Shown piece after piece: positions 12,835-24,085 of a stretch of 64,000 nt of DNA (positions are counted from its first letter, which is position 1; each line of letters starts with the position of its first letter). A model generated the notes under the pieces. It did no database searches and was not told where the DNA came from. It saw only the letters and a list, made by a program, of their open reading frames with translations. The position numbers and the translations under genes are program-made. This DNA comes from Epiperipatus broadwayi (lineage: Eukaryota > Onychophora > Udeonychophora > Euonychophora > Peripatidae). The stretch is taken from NCBI GenBank assembly GCA_028023455.1, contig JAQFVV010000002.1, positions 32,989,725-33,053,724 on the forward strand, given 5' to 3'.

Positions 12835-13300
12835 AAAATGTCTTTTTCTCAAAAGAAGAAAAATTGATAATGATGAATTAAAAGAAGTTAACTACAAATA
12901 CCTTGTTCAGATTATTGCTGCAGATGGAAACATAATGATTGAAATGAATCATAGAATTAAACTTGTTTGAAGTGATTTTAGTAGAAATAACTTAATATTA
13001 AAAGGAAATAAGGAAGGTTTTTAGTAACTGTATTTTACCAGTTGGTGAGGGAACAAACAGGTGTTATTGACCTCGACAGAATTAAGAGACTCAAGTGAAG
13101 TTGGGCTGGACATATTGCTAGCAGGGATGATAATAGATGGACATCTGAAATCTTAAACTAGATTCAAAGAGATTTAAAAGATCTAGAAAGAGTACATGTG
13201 AGATGGATGGATAATATAAGGAAGGGTGCTGGGATGATGTGGAGAAGAGAGGTTAGAGATCAGAGAAGATGGATTGAACTGATAAATTATATAAGTAATT
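12835..13300 (+). mobile_element. RTE-type LINE fragment (C-terminal coding part)
   Basis: Plus-strand sequence follows the last third of the RTE ORF: 'aacataatgattgaaat', 'gaacaaacaggtgttatt', 'gttgggctggacatattgc', 'gtgagatggatgga'. It is internally deleted between about 13015 and 13050 and carries several stops. It lies antisense and just downstream of the nocturnin exon. Confidence 0.8.
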
Positions 13301-13430
13301 TTATATAACTGATAGTTTGTATTCAATATCATAAATTTTACAGGAGAATGATATTAAAAGAATAATTGTGAATTGACACATAGCAAGCTTATTTTAGTTG
13401 GTTTTTTTTTACATATATATATAAAAAGAA

Positions 13431-13436
13431 TTTATT
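13431..13436 (-). promoter_or_regulatory. Possible poly(A) signal AATAAA
   Basis: A minus-strand AATAAA lies 7 nt past the nocturnin stop codon. If used, the 3' UTR would be extremely short. In such AT-rich DNA the hexamer is common by chance. Confidence 0.3.
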
Positions 13437-13446
13437 GCTTGATTTA

Positions 13447-14447
13447 ATGTATATGCTGAACTTTAAAATCAACAACTAGTGAAAGATGGTCTGATGGATA
13501 CATGTAAGATGGTAATCGATCTTTACCTATTTCTTCACTTGTTGGAAATCTTAACAAACGAAAAATATCAAACATTTCCGAAGAATAAAACACATAGTCT
13601 AACACTGTACAAACTTCTCCTTCTTCACGTATTTTCCACGTTGTATACTGCGGCTGAAAATCCTGTAGTTTAGTATAAGCATTAGATAAGTTTAAACCAC
13701 TACTTGTAATGGTTTTATAAACAGGTTCTTCTGGATCCCCATTGAAGTCGCCACAAATAATTAGCGATCGAGGATTATGCTGTTCAATGAATTGAAGCAA
13801 ATCTCTACCCTGCAAGTTTCGCATACGTTCATTGCCTACTTTGGCTTTCAAATGGGTAACAATAACTTGTATTTCAAAGTTTTTCTGAACACTTTCCAAA
13901 ACACAGAAAATAAGTACATGATTTGTTTTAATTGTACCAGCCTTTAAAATATGATTGGTGGTCAATTTATGAGAAAATTTATCAACCTTGTAAAATAAAG
14001 CACATCCATCAGGTCCCTGATTATCTTCAATATCGAGACATTGGAGAATTTGGCTTTGGGGAAAATGTCCCTTGATAACCAACGTTTTCTAATTCTTTGG
14101 CTAAAAAAGAATAATGGTCAACTTCTTGAAAGCAACAAATATCTGGTGAGTAAATAAGTATTTCTTGCAAAATTAAATATTTACGCATTTCCCACTCTAA
14201 AGCTTCTTTAGGACATTTCACAAAATTTTCTGAACCTTTACATAATGCATCTGCCAAAATATTCCACTGCATAATTCGGAATATATAATCATTATGAGAT
14301 GTAGTGTTTACTTGTAAAAATCCTTTTTAATAAAGGAGGCCATGACTTCAATTTATCTTTACAAAAATTAAGTAACGAAGATATGTTTGGTGCAATTATC
14401 TCTTTTAAATTCTTGCCATCTTCATTAGCAGCCTTCTTTTTCCATCG
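13447..14447 (-). pseudogene. NOCT: Nocturnin terminal exon, two apparent frameshifts
   Basis: Nocturnin is an exonuclease-endonuclease-phosphatase (EEP) fold protein that removes the 2'-phosphate of NADP(H). Three blocks lie in different frames. Block 1 (about 14447-14295) includes SSLLNFC and PPLLKRIF and ends at TAA 14292-14294. Block 2 (about 14303-14042) has RIMQWNILADAL and the metal-binding Glu in CFQEVDHY, ending GYQGTF. Block 3 (14041-13447) has LDIEDNQGPDGCALF, VTHLKAK, ICGDFNGDPEE, TTWKI, VLDYVFYS and the catalytic PSDHLSL, then stop TAA 13444-13446. Block order and spacing match the large last exon of animal nocturnin. Each junction needs one base of shift, the second at an AA dinucleotide around 14041. 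The 5' limit is uncertain (possible acceptor AG near 14447), and upstream exons are not in view. A recent pseudogene or two assembly errors explain it equally. Confidence 0.8.
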
Positions 14448-14459
14448 ATTCTTTATTAA

Positions 14460-14934
14460 AATCGGTAAAAATTATTCATTAATATAAAGGCAAAACGTTA
14501 CTCTTAGAATAACCCTTTAGCCTGTTTCCTTGGTAGCAAGGAAAGCCCGGTGAACAAATAATTATCAAAATCAGAATTAAATAAAACATCTCTTTTTTAT
14601 GCTTGGTTTAAAGTACAATAATTTCTAATAATTTTAAATATCAAAATTATTATTTAAGCATTAATCTGTTATTTCAGGGTATATATTTTAAATAAATATC
14701 TGCATACATGCACACACACTACTGTGTTGTATGCCATGAGACATTACCATCTCAGTATATATAATTTTATAATTATCTAAACAACAAATCAGTTCTTATG
14801 TGGTTGCAATAATGTCTGTTAGATATTGTAATCTTTTTTATAAACATTTATTTGTAATTCTTAATTTATTATTTAAAAACATTCCATGAAAAAGAAAAAA
14901 TATATATGTAATAAGCCTGTATGCTTCAGTTATT
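14460..14934. other. No gene seen
   Basis: AT-rich, presumably nocturnin upstream intron. I could not find an earlier nocturnin exon here. Confidence 0.45.
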
Positions 14935-15356
14935 ACATAGTAGAGATGTCTGCCCATCCCTTGTATGTGTATTAAATGGATTATGTCCTGTACATGAGGG
15001 GTCAGATTGATCTTAGGTCAACATGGGTGTGACAAGAATCTCGGTCTCAGGGTGGCTTTTGAGCATTCCATCATCAGATTTTCAATTGGATGGACGGTTG
15101 AAGAGTTGGAGTGTGGAGTAGATTGAAGCCTGTCCATTAAAGTATGAGGTTTGGCGATCTTAATATATATCTGAGCACTTATAGCATATATGTGTAGAAA
15201 TGGTAATCTGGACCAACTGATGATTGCTGGTTTAGCATGAAATACCTATATTGGTGATTATTTATCTTTTCAACATATATGTATTCAGGTGTGTCAGTGT
15301 TATGGGATGGTGTGGAGAGTGGCGGGTCGATCAGATTTTAGTCGATGATCATTGCT
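14935..15356 (+). repeat. Rz-A long dispersed repeat with hammerhead
   Basis: Shares its block order with 28966-29290, 32320-32700 and the inverted pair 43764-44338: 'tgtacatgaggggtcaga', 'catcatcagattttcaatt', 'gattgaagcctgtcc', 'ctgagcactta', hammerhead, then 'gattatttatctttt'. The ribozyme lies near the 3' end at 15204-15260. The repeat is interrupted right after its end by a SINE insertion. Confidence 0.75.
15204..15260 (+). ncRNA. Hammerhead ribozyme motif, Rz-A type, core intact
   Basis: Order: TAATC-TGGA-CCAA (stem I), CTGATGA (15217-15223), TTGCT-GGTTT-AGCAT (stem II, basal T-T mismatch then four pairs), GAAA (15239-15242), TACCTA hairpin, T-A, cleavage after 15250, TTGG-T-GATTA (stem I'). 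Stem I pairs CCAA/TTGG and TAATC/GATTA around an asymmetric internal loop. Compared with 33230-33284 (TGACC/GGTCA), two stem I pairs have changed on both sides, which supports a selected RNA fold. The mismatch at the foot of stem II may weaken it. Confidence 0.75.
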
Positions 15357-15372
15357 AGATGTATATTCTTTA

Positions 15373-15480
15373 TTTTTTTTTCCTCATGTGTCATAGCATC
15401 AGCCGGGAAACGAACCCGCTAACCCGGGACTACTACTTGTAAAGCAGCCGTCGCCGATCTCTCGACCACCAATGCTTGAC
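15373..15480 (-). repeat. tRNA-derived SINE (SINE-2), 16-bp TSD
   Basis: Minus-strand sequence starts GTCAAGCAT, has a D-arm-like GGTGGTCGAGAG, an anticodon-like stem, box B 'GGGTTCGTTTCCCGG', then GATGCTATGAC that can pair with the start, and a 3' A-run. The T-arm pairs CGGG/CCCG around TTCGTTT. A perfect 16-bp target-site duplication AGATGTATATTCTTTA flanks it (15357-15372 and 15481-15496). Other copies: 16470-16558 and 54963-55070. Confidence 0.85.
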
Positions 15481-15496
15481 AGATGTATATTCTTTA

Positions 15497-16460
15497 ATTT
15501 ATTATTGATTAGAAACGCATTTCTGAAAATCTTTTTTGCAATGAGTTTAGTTTTTATCTTTTTGATATTCCAGTCTGTTGAGAGATAATTTAAATTATTT
15601 ATTTCTTTTTGTTGAAATTGATTACCTTTTTTGTACTTTTTTCAGATTATTTATTTTTTAAAGTGGTATTGCGGCTATAGCCACTAACTTTTAAAACAGG
15701 TAGTAATTAAATCTTTTTAAATTCTAAAAAACTCTCTTTTTTTTTAAATTTTCAAACTGTAAACTAAATTGATATTTATTAGCTTCAATTAGAAAAATAA
15801 ATATTTACAGATTAGAGAAATAAATATTTATCTAAACACTTCACAAATATGCTGCTAATTTGAATATTGTTTCTAGAAATGTAATTTATTTTCACTCGGC
15901 ATAATTAATAGTATTTGACGTGGTTAGAAGCATAACTAATGGTTAGGGAAGTCATTTTCTCTTCAATAAATTGAATTAAGAATTATTCATTATATTACTT
16001 TGACTCTTGCCCCCATTTTGAATAATTATTTTCACGATTTTTATTGTTTTTTCCCAGTCTTCTCTATATATTTATTTACTTTAAATCAGTAACCTAAGTA
16101 ATTTATTCAACACATGCAATGTAATTTATTTCTGACTTCTTCAAAAAACCAAGTCAAGAATGATAGCCATCATATTGTTTCGTTTCTTTCCCCAATTTTC
16201 AATATTATTTTCACGATTGATCCCTCCCGTGTACTCTTTCCATCTTAAATCCAATGATGTGATGTAAAATGGCTGCTTGGAGATGATATCATAAATTTTT
16301 ATGATTATTTCAGAGACCTTTGGTACTGAAGTGCCCTTTGTACATCTGTAAAGAAAATTGTATATTTCATAACTTAATATAAAAAATATTTATTACGTTA
16401 AGTTCAAGTTTTAGCTAATGATATTCTCTCTTTTTTAATTGTTTAGTTACCAATTTAAAG
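15497..16460. other. No gene seen
   Basis: AT-rich DNA without recognised content. A pair of loosely repeated stretches ending in 'tttcacgattg' or 'ttttcacgatttt' occurs near 16020-16050 and 16190-16220. Confidence 0.45.
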
Positions 16461-16469
16461 TGATATATG

Positions 16470-16558
16470 TTTTTTTTTCCTCATGTGTCATAGCATCGAC
16501 CGGGAAGCGAACCCGCTAACCCGGAATGCTTGTAATCTCTCGACCACCAACGCTTGAC
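16470..16558 (-). repeat. SINE-2 copy with internal deletion, 9-bp TSD
   Basis: Same element as 15373-15480 but lacking about 20 bp in the anticodon-arm region. TSD TGATATATG at 16461-16469 and 16559-16567. Confidence 0.8.
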
Positions 16559-16567
16559 TGATATATG

Positions 16568-17179
16568 GTTATTTATATCATTTTTTATTGGGATTGATAA
16601 AGTGTTTATATACATTTAAAACATTTACAAAAACGTTATTTAATTAAAGAGAAAGGATTTCCACCTTTAATATATGCACTCTTCTGATCTTGTAATAGCT
16701 CAATGATGTCATAGTGAGTACGGAGGATACTCTCAAACCCAAACACAGGATAGAGACTTTTGAAAGGATAAGAGCAGCCATCCTATCCTTAAACCAATAT
16801 TATTACAATGACTTTATCTTATAATAGATAGTTGCTACATTCTGCACAGTAGTAGAATAGGGATTCTGGAACTCCAGTGCGCGAACTTCATATCAACTAT
16901 TAAGCTATAATCCATTTTTCTTACTATATGTTTTTTCAAAGTCATCTATCATCTTACTAGACCAGCATTCGGCAACCTTTTATATATTGCGGACCAGCGG
17001 TCAGTAATCTGTTAGATTTTGTCGATCACTAACATAATTTTTAAAGGTACGAATTTATACAAGTATTGAGTATGATATACATGTATATTTATAATTTTTA
17101 ACACAATAATAAATAATAGTAATATATATTAAATATTAGTGCAGCATTTGCTGCTCTTGGTTTAAAATTATTTTGCTAA
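16568..17179. other. No gene; one possible hAT terminus
   Basis: AT-rich. At about 16963 'gaccagcattcggcaacc' resembles one terminal repeat of a hAT-type MITE, but no matching second end was found. Confidence 0.3.
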
Positions 17180-18030
17180 TCCTTGGCTCCAATGATGTCA
17201 CCGCAACACGTAAAGGAGCTTTTAACACCTTGTGGAAGAGAGTAATCACAAACGTTGTGAAAAAAATGGATAATTCTCAAGACACACGTTTCATACTGAA
17301 CCGGTACTCATCAGTTGGTTCAGACTACAATCTCTTACACATATTTTTATCGTTTTCAGTATCTATAGGTAGCCAATTACTACAATTTAATTGATAAAGG
17401 TCAAACTTACTACCCTCCCAACTTTGATACGAACCGGTTAATGGAAGTATAGTAATAATTTTTATTAGTCATTTATTAAATTAAGAGATTCTCAATTTAA
17501 TAAATAATATTTCTGTAGTGTAATTTTTACTATACCATTTTCCATTAGATATGAACTGTTTTCTATCTGCTTTTAACACCTTGTGGAAGCGTGTAATCAT
17601 AAATATATGACCTCAAACATGTGGAAAATGTATATGATCCCTAAGGTGCACATTTTGTGCTGAACCAGCACTCAACAGTTGGCCCAGATCACATTCTCTT
17701 ATCTTTAACATTGTTCAGTGTATATAGATAGGGAATTACTATAGCTTTATCGATGTGTCAAACTTACTGCCCTCACAACTTCGACACAAACCACTTGGTG
17801 GAAGTATATTAATAATTTTTATTAGTCATTCATTAGGCTAGAGATTATCCACTTAATGAATAATATTTCTGTAGTTGTAATTTTTAACACCTTGTGGGGG
17901 GTGTAATCATAAACATATGATCAAAGATATGTGAAAAAGATGTAATCAACCCCAAGATTCACAGGTGTTAAAGCAGATAGAAACCAGTCCCTACCTTGCA
18001 TGAGAGTTACACTACAGAAATATTGTCCAC
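17180..18030 (-). repeat. Decayed Rz-A tandem array
   Basis: Units follow one another in minus orientation with a period of about 364 bp, measured between hammerhead positions 17289 and 17653; a third unit is cut at about 17955. Shared blocks include 'ttttaacaccttgtgg', 'aataatttttattagtcat' and the ribozyme. The first ribozyme has CTGATGA and GAAA but a poor stem I. The second has CTGTTGA and AAAA in place of GAAA, so it is dead, though its stem I (TGATC/GATCA) still pairs. The array ends in a short inverted copy (17960-18025, complementary to about 17510-17585). Confidence 0.7.
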
Positions 18031-18474
18031 TTTCTATTCTAATTAAAATAAAATAAAAAAATTAATTCAATGAGTACAGTTGTATTACAACACTTCCATA
18101 AAATTGATATATCCAACAGTTTTTGAGAGTTTTCTTTCTCACTATATCCGATATAATTTTCTAAGCTATATTTAAATATGAGTAATAAACTTAATTAATC
18201 ATGTAAACAGAAGCATTTTAAACTGCACTTCTCCAGAACTTTTCTTAAAACTTGGATTAGAAATAATAGAATTAAAATTATTTTACTATCCACCATATAG
18301 TATATTTATCAGATTTTTAGAAAATACTTTTTACACTTTCCTTGATGTGGCGAACATTTTGATTTATTTTTTTCAATTATACATTGATAGGTGCACACTG
18401 CATGTGCGCTCTACTCGATACCTTTCATATATTTCATAAAAAATAAAAATACTATAATAATATTCAGGTTCAGC
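18031..18474. other. No gene seen
   Basis: AT-rich spacer; nothing recognised. Confidence 0.45.
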
Positions 18475-18620
18475 TTCACCTATTTATATAGAAAGTAGGT
18501 TGAAGTAAAGAAGGGGTTCCCCTCTTTTTTTCCAAAGCATAAGCTTGTGGTTAAGACCGGTAGAGGTCCTTTCCTTCACATTTTCATGCGCATATTCTTA
18601 AGGTTTACAGCTTTAGTAAA
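18475..18620. repeat. Single-arm copy of the 57.8-kb foldback
   Basis: The segment 'gaaagtaggttgaagtaaag' through 'agcttgtggttaagacc' and 'taaggtttacag' matches the spacer and right arm of the foldback at 57774-58011. The opposite arm is absent. Confidence 0.65.
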
Positions 18621-20810
18621 TATTAATTTATTATTGCAATTTATTGTGAAGGTTCCATAATTACTATGCACACCACTATAATATCATCCCAGATATCTTT
18701 CTTAATACTTATTAATCTTTTTTTTTATTAGAAATAATCATATCATTTGTTATTCAGATATATATTTTAAACTCTAATTAAAGATAAATATATCTATTAT
18801 TATTAAATACAATCACATGGAGTAATTAATTCTGTTTTATTCCACTTCTGCGTATGTATAATAATATATGTTTAACTTTTGTTTTGACATATTAATCACA
18901 GATATAAATATTTGTAAAATAAGGTGAATAATCCCTAGAGATAATTCCTAGAAATACATTTCATGTTGAACTAGCATTTGTCAGTTTATTTCTAGGCTAG
19001 AAATAATATAATTTATAGCGTTAATAATGATTAGAATTATTAAGATATTTGTCAGGAGGGGAGGGTCATAGGTATGTATGCAATAAATTTGGCATCACAC
19101 TAAATTGTATATATATATTAGATAAAGATAATAATGACTTATGAGAAGTCGTAACCTGGAATATCTGATGAAAACCAATTGACGATGAAATACATCTGAG
19201 GAGGCTTTTTTTTTAGATGTTTTTAATTAAATTTATTCCACTTTAGTTATCTCCATTCCATTTTTTATCAAATTAATTTTTTCTTTTTTTTTATTGAATA
19301 TTTTAATATTTTTTTGTCTGTTTAAAAATAAATAATGTTAAATAGTTATCAAATTAGTCAGAGGAAATATAATTTTATATATAGTAGAGTTGCAATATTC
19401 ATTATATTTTGTTCCAATTACCCTCCCATGCATCATATATAATGGCTCCTGTTTTATTTATTGATAAACTTTGATTACAATAGTACGTACCATTTATTGA
19501 ATTGGAAGTACATAGTATTTTCAACATGCATATATATATATGTGACATTTTTATATGTATAATATGCATGCATAAATTAAGATTATAATATAAGGAAAAT
19601 TATAAAAAATAATAGTATAATTAATACTAAATTGAAGAAGCAAATTACATATATATTTACTGTTCATTTACTTCTCACTCATTCACATTGAATCAAAAAA
19701 TAAAAATAATAAAAAAAGCTTACTGTATCAATTTTTATTTTTTTTTAAATAAAGTAAATAGTGAGATGTCAAACTTTTATCTACAAATAAATATTCCCTG
19801 GACGTTACTTTTTTTATTCAATAACCTTTTTCATTATGGAAATAGGCTACATATAATATTTCAAATAATTTGATATTTTTAAATCCATATTGACCTATGC
19901 AATCACCACTAGTTGCTATTGCCCAGTTCAGATTTTCAGTTATATTCTTCCAACTTTAAGCTTTTGATACAATACTGACACGTTTGACGGTTGTTGTTTT
20001 TTTTTCTGCCACTACTAAATTGATAACTTTTATTTTATCACTTTAGGAAGATACTTTACAATTTTTTAAAATTGTATAAACCTTCAGCATTATGCTTAAT
20101 CAAAATTTTGTTATATGAAATACTATAAATCATATTTGGAAAGGCTTAAGTCAAATAAACATTATTAGTAAACACGATGATGTAAGGTTTGTCAAGATGA
20201 AAAAATGTCTCCTGCCATATAAAATTTAATAAATTTCCAATTTTTTTTTTCAACGTGATAACATATGGCACTCCAAAATTAAAACATGGCTGCTGTTGTA
20301 AAATTTATTAAATTTATGAATTTCAAAATTTGTTTTTCTTATGTGCATTGTTTTTTTGTTTTTGTTTGTTTCTTTGCATTCTTTTCCTGCTTATAATTGA
20401 AGTAATAGATGCAGCGTAGATTGTGGCTTAACTATATATATATATTATAAGATCCCCGTATTAAGTTCTTAGTTTTTTCTATAAAAAGCTATATCTGCAA
20501 TAATGTTAATAGAAATCTAAAATAATTGGACAAAAAAAGAAATAAATGTATTTATAAATAGAAAGTATGCGGAAAATGTATATAAAAATGCTAATTTATG
20601 ATATAAAAGAAAAAAAAAACTTAGAGAAATTTGTGTAGAAACTAGAGGAAAGGATTGATTGAATAAGATTACTGTTAAAAAATAAGATTCAAAAAGATCA
20701 TGTTTCACCGAAGTTATTGCAGAAAATGGGGAAGGAATTCATTTTGGCAGGAAAAAATGAGTGACTATATGTTCATCTTGGTAGAAATAGAAATAAGTAA
20801 AGATCACATG
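18621..20810. other. No gene; two Rz-A relics
   Basis: Long AT-rich stretch. About 18950-18990 (minus) and 19145-19200 (plus) are weak relics of the Rz-A hammerhead: the first has CTGACAA for the core, the second CTGATGA with GAAATACATC but no stem II. The small open frames here are low-complexity. Confidence 0.45.
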
Positions 20811-21086
20811 ATCACCATTTCTTATACTTGCTCATAACTGTTATTAAAACAGGTAAAACTCTCCATACAGTTGTACCACTCAGTGCTGGAGGGTTGCATT
20901 AGATCCTAAGATCTAGGTGCAGTGCTCTGAAATCCGGAGCTCCTCATTGACAAAAGCCACAAGCTAGAGGCTAGTCTGGGGATGTTGGGTGAGTAGGCAC
21001 TAGATAAGGATTTTGTACGCAAGCCTTCTGGCATCCATTGATTACTCTGGCTTGCATTTAGTGGCAATACTGTATGGAGAGTTTTG
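20811..21086 (+). repeat. Rz-B repeat, core mutated
   Basis: Starts 'atcacatgatcacc' and ends 'gagttttgcct'. The hammerhead at 20941-20982 reads TCCTCA, TTGACAA, AGC/GCT stem II, GAGG, CTAGTC, TGGGGA. The core substitutions (C to T, TG to CA, GAAA to GAGG) should inactivate it, while stem I TCCTCA/TGGGGA is still fully paired. Confidence 0.75.
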
Positions 21087-21126
21087 CCTCACTGATGACG
21101 CTAGAGGCAGAAACCGCGGTCTGAGG
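21087..21126 (+). ncRNA. Hammerhead ribozyme motif, Rz-C type, core intact
   Basis: Order: CCTCA (stem I), CTGATGA (21092-21098), C-GCT-AGA-GGC-A (stem II, three pairs, basal C-A mismatch), GAAA (21110-21113), CCGCGG palindrome closing stem III as ACCGCGGT, C (cleavage after 21121), TGAGG (stem I'). Stem I is five perfect pairs. All invariant bases are present. It begins inside the last bases of the Rz-B repeat 20811-21086 and seems to be the only Rz-C copy in this window. Confidence 0.7.
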
Positions 21127-21326
21127 TTGAGGGTATTTTTGAAGCTTCATAAGAGTTTGTTTTTAACTTACTCTATATATAACATTTGTAAATAGGAGCT
21201 TTATTAAAATTAGGTCATCTGACTTGATTTTTTATCAAAATAAGTAAAGATATATTTAAATACAATAATATAACAAAATAAATTCATGGAAAATTTTTAC
21301 ATTGGCACAATGGTTGAAAAATTGTG
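21127..21326. other. Short spacer
   Basis: Sequence downstream of the Rz-C motif; nothing recognised. Confidence 0.4.
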
Positions 21327-22100
21327 AGGGTGAGTCAAAAATTATTTGCACTCTCACTGTCAAACTTATCTTAATCAACTTTCAGTACAGACTTCATTTT
21401 CTGATTTAATCTTCCTGCTTTTTAACACACTTTGTCCATCTGTCAACAAGCTTTCATATTTCCTCATTAAAAAATATATTTTAGGATGAATTGTAGGCCA
21501 TGAATGCATCATTGTATTGACCTCATCATCGGATATGAATCTTTGTCCTCATAGGGCTTCTTTCAGGGACCAAACAGATGATAGTTTGATGGGCAAGATC
21601 AGAATTATAAGGAGGATACTCCAATATCTCAAAACAAAATTTTGGAGAGTGTTGACAGTGTGGGCAGTGGAATCTGGGTATGTATTGTAATGCAACACCA
21701 CATCTCTTGGATAGCAATCCTCTACACTTTGTTTGAATTTTAGGCTTTAGCTCTTCACTAAGTATCTCACTGCAATGAGCACTGTTGATTGTTGAACTTT
21801 TTTCCTGACAATGTTCCAGTTCTGACCCTTGAGAAACCCAGAAAATTGTAAGCATCAATTTTTCAGCTGATGGTTGATTTTTGAACATTTTTTTTTTTTT
21901 GGGTTGGCAATTGAAGATGTTTCCATTCCATACTCTACCGATTATTCTGTCTCATAGTGATGAATTCATGTTTCATCACCAATAATGAATTTTCATATTG
22001 CTTAGAGTATCTATCCAATTTTTGCTAAAAGATGTCCAAATGCTGTTTGTGCTTTTCCATGAGTTGTTTTTGGTGCCATCTCAGACAGTGATTATAGATT
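21327..22100 (-). pseudogene. Mariner transposase relic
   Basis: Minus-strand frame 21888-21526 encodes a decayed mariner (Tc1/mariner) transposase: QPSAEKLMLTIFW, LEHCQEKSSTINSAH, ELKPKIQTKCRGLLSK and YPPYNSDLA correspond in order to the conserved central and C-terminal blocks. The region of the second catalytic Asp (normally in a DNARPH context) is lost. A terminus-like 'gagggtgagtcaaaaatta' lies at 21327. The part upstream of 21888 continues out of frame (SMEWKHL-like near 21930). The element is dead. Confidence 0.8.
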
Positions 22101-22329
22101 AAGAAGTCATTTAATGAAAATATTCATTTTTTTATGTAAATGCTTATTGATGTTGAAAATGAAATAATCGTAAATATCGCATTGTAAAGCAAAGACTTAT
22201 TTGTAAATGGACAGTGAAGGAAATATTATAATATTGCTAATTGTTGTTTGCTGGAAGGGTTATTCTCACTACTTGAAACATCTTCAAAATTTTATTCAGG
22301 TTCGAAGCTCTAATATAAGTATTGTTCTA

Positions 22330-22557
22330 AACCTCTAAATGTCACATGACCACTATTCTTTATGCTACACAAGCTGTTAACACAGAGGCAAAAATCTCCC
22401 CTGATGAAAGGCACAAGCTACGAATTAGTCTGAGGATATTGGATGAGTAGGAACTAGATGGGGATTTTATGCACAAACTTTCTTGCATCCATTAATTACT
22501 CTGGCTTGCACTGAGTGGTGCTACTGTAAGGAGAGGTTTGCCTCTGTATTTTTCTGC
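22330..22557 (+). repeat. Rz-B repeat, 14-bp TSD
   Basis: Rz-B copy bounded by TAAGTATTGTTCTA (22316-22329) and TAAGTATGGTTCTA (22558-22571), one mismatch in 14. The hammerhead near 22393-22440 has CTGATGA but GAAT instead of GAAA and a disturbed stem II, so it is probably inactive. Confidence 0.75.
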
Positions 22558-22571
22558 TAAGTATGGTTCTA

Positions 22572-23049
22572 GACATAATTTTTCTCTATTTGATCATAAG
22601 TAAGGTTGTAGATATAATTTTTAATGATATATTTGTACATCGTGTCACCATTCAATATATTTATTAAATTGTCAGTATCATAACTATATAATATTTAAAT
22701 TTGGTATTTGGTGCTGTGGTTAGATCTGTGGTACTGAATTGAGTGAAGGGTTGAATTAAACTGGAAAATTCAATTCTTTTAATGCATAGTGTCTAAATGA
22801 TTTAGATAATAATTATTATTATGGAGATGCTTAGTACTTGAACTTTATTATTAGCGAAACTCATTGATTAACAGTTATAATCATTTTTGATTGGTTCAAA
22901 TTTTTTTATCCATGTTATTTAAATGTGCTTATAATTACTACCTGTAAGCTGACAATTTTTATGAGAAACAATTTACTCATTCATTTTCTTAATGGCTAAA
23001 ATAAACCAGAATTTACGCATATGACATTTTAAATCCAAAAATGTATTAA
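22572..23049. other. No gene seen
   Basis: AT-rich. A third imperfect copy of the 'ctaagtatggttctagacat' segment lies at about 22600-22620. Confidence 0.4.
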
Positions 23050-23350
23050 ATAATAAATAGTATATAAATACTTACAGTTGCTCAAGAGGTCGTGTGGCAT
23101 TCAAGCACCAAAATGAGGACCTGAGCATAATAATTGCTCTCAGTTGACCAACTATATTTTTACTTCTTTGAATTGGGAATTTACCTATAAACAATACAAA
23201 TATGTATTAAATATAAGTATATAAATAATCACAGTTGCTCAAGAGGTCATGTGGCATTCAAGCACCAGAATGAGGGCCTAAGCAAAATAGTTTCTATCAG
23301 TTGATCAAGTATATTTTTACTTCCTTCAACTGAGAATTTACTTATAAATA
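23050..23350. repeat. Tandem duplication, about 150-bp unit
   Basis: Two adjacent copies share 'cagttgctcaagaggtc', 'gtggcattcaagcacc' and 'tatatttttacttc' in the same order. Nature unknown. Confidence 0.7.
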
Positions 23351-24000
23351 GCTTTTGAATCCTTTCTATATTAACTAAGCTAAACCAAAAATGACGCAAA
23401 TAATAAATTAATAGTTAAATATTTTTAAAAAAATAATAAAATTAAATCGGCACAGGATTTAAAATAACAACTGTCTATTGGAAAATAAATTTATTTTGCA
23501 ATTATTAGCAGAATTTGTATATAAAATAATTACTCTATATAAAATCTTATTGCCTGTTTTCCCAATCTTTGACTTCTGATCGAAACTCATTAAACAAACA
23601 TATACAAATTTACATACCATTTATATTTTTTATATACTGAAATTCTTCATAATTTATAAATTGTATACAGTTTTTTATAATTCATATAATAATAATATAT
23701 TGAAGGACCAAAATCTTTTCCTCTCTTTGTGCTCACACAATTTATATATTCAGAAAATATCTATAGGATATGTGAATAGTTTTTATGTTGCATTTATTTA
23801 AAAATACAAATTCTTTGAGATTTAAAGTATTCATCTGAATTAGGGTTAGGGATAATCTTTAGTTCAATAAATGATTATTAATAATTATTATTGTATTTAT
23901 ATGAAATGGTTGATATCAAAGTTGTAATGGCAGAAAGTTTGACACTATAAATCACGTCATAATAAATTGACTATAAATACTGAATAATTTATGGCATATG
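23351..24000. other. No gene seen
   Basis: AT-rich spacer; nothing recognised. Confidence 0.45.
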
Positions 24001-24085
24001 TATGAGGTTGCAATCTGGGCCAATTGATGAGTGCTAATTCAGCATGAAATACACATTTGTTAGGGGCCATTTGCCTTTTACAGAT
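24001..24085 (+). repeat. Rz-A hammerhead relic
   Basis: GGGCCAA is followed by TTGATGA (24024-24030), stem II GTGCT...AGCAT and GAAATAC. The first core base is C to T, which should abolish activity. Confidence 0.65.

Noticed and set aside
13447-14447. Endonuclease/phosphatase-fold ORFs taken as LINE endonuclease
   Set aside because: LINE endonucleases share the fold, but QEVDHY, NQGPDGCALF, TTWKI and PSDHLSL are nocturnin-specific in order and spacing, and no reverse transcriptase follows.
15373-15480. Functional tRNA gene
   Set aside because: The tRNA-like part has an imperfect acceptor stem, an A-run tail and target-site duplications, and recurs with deletions; it is a SINE.
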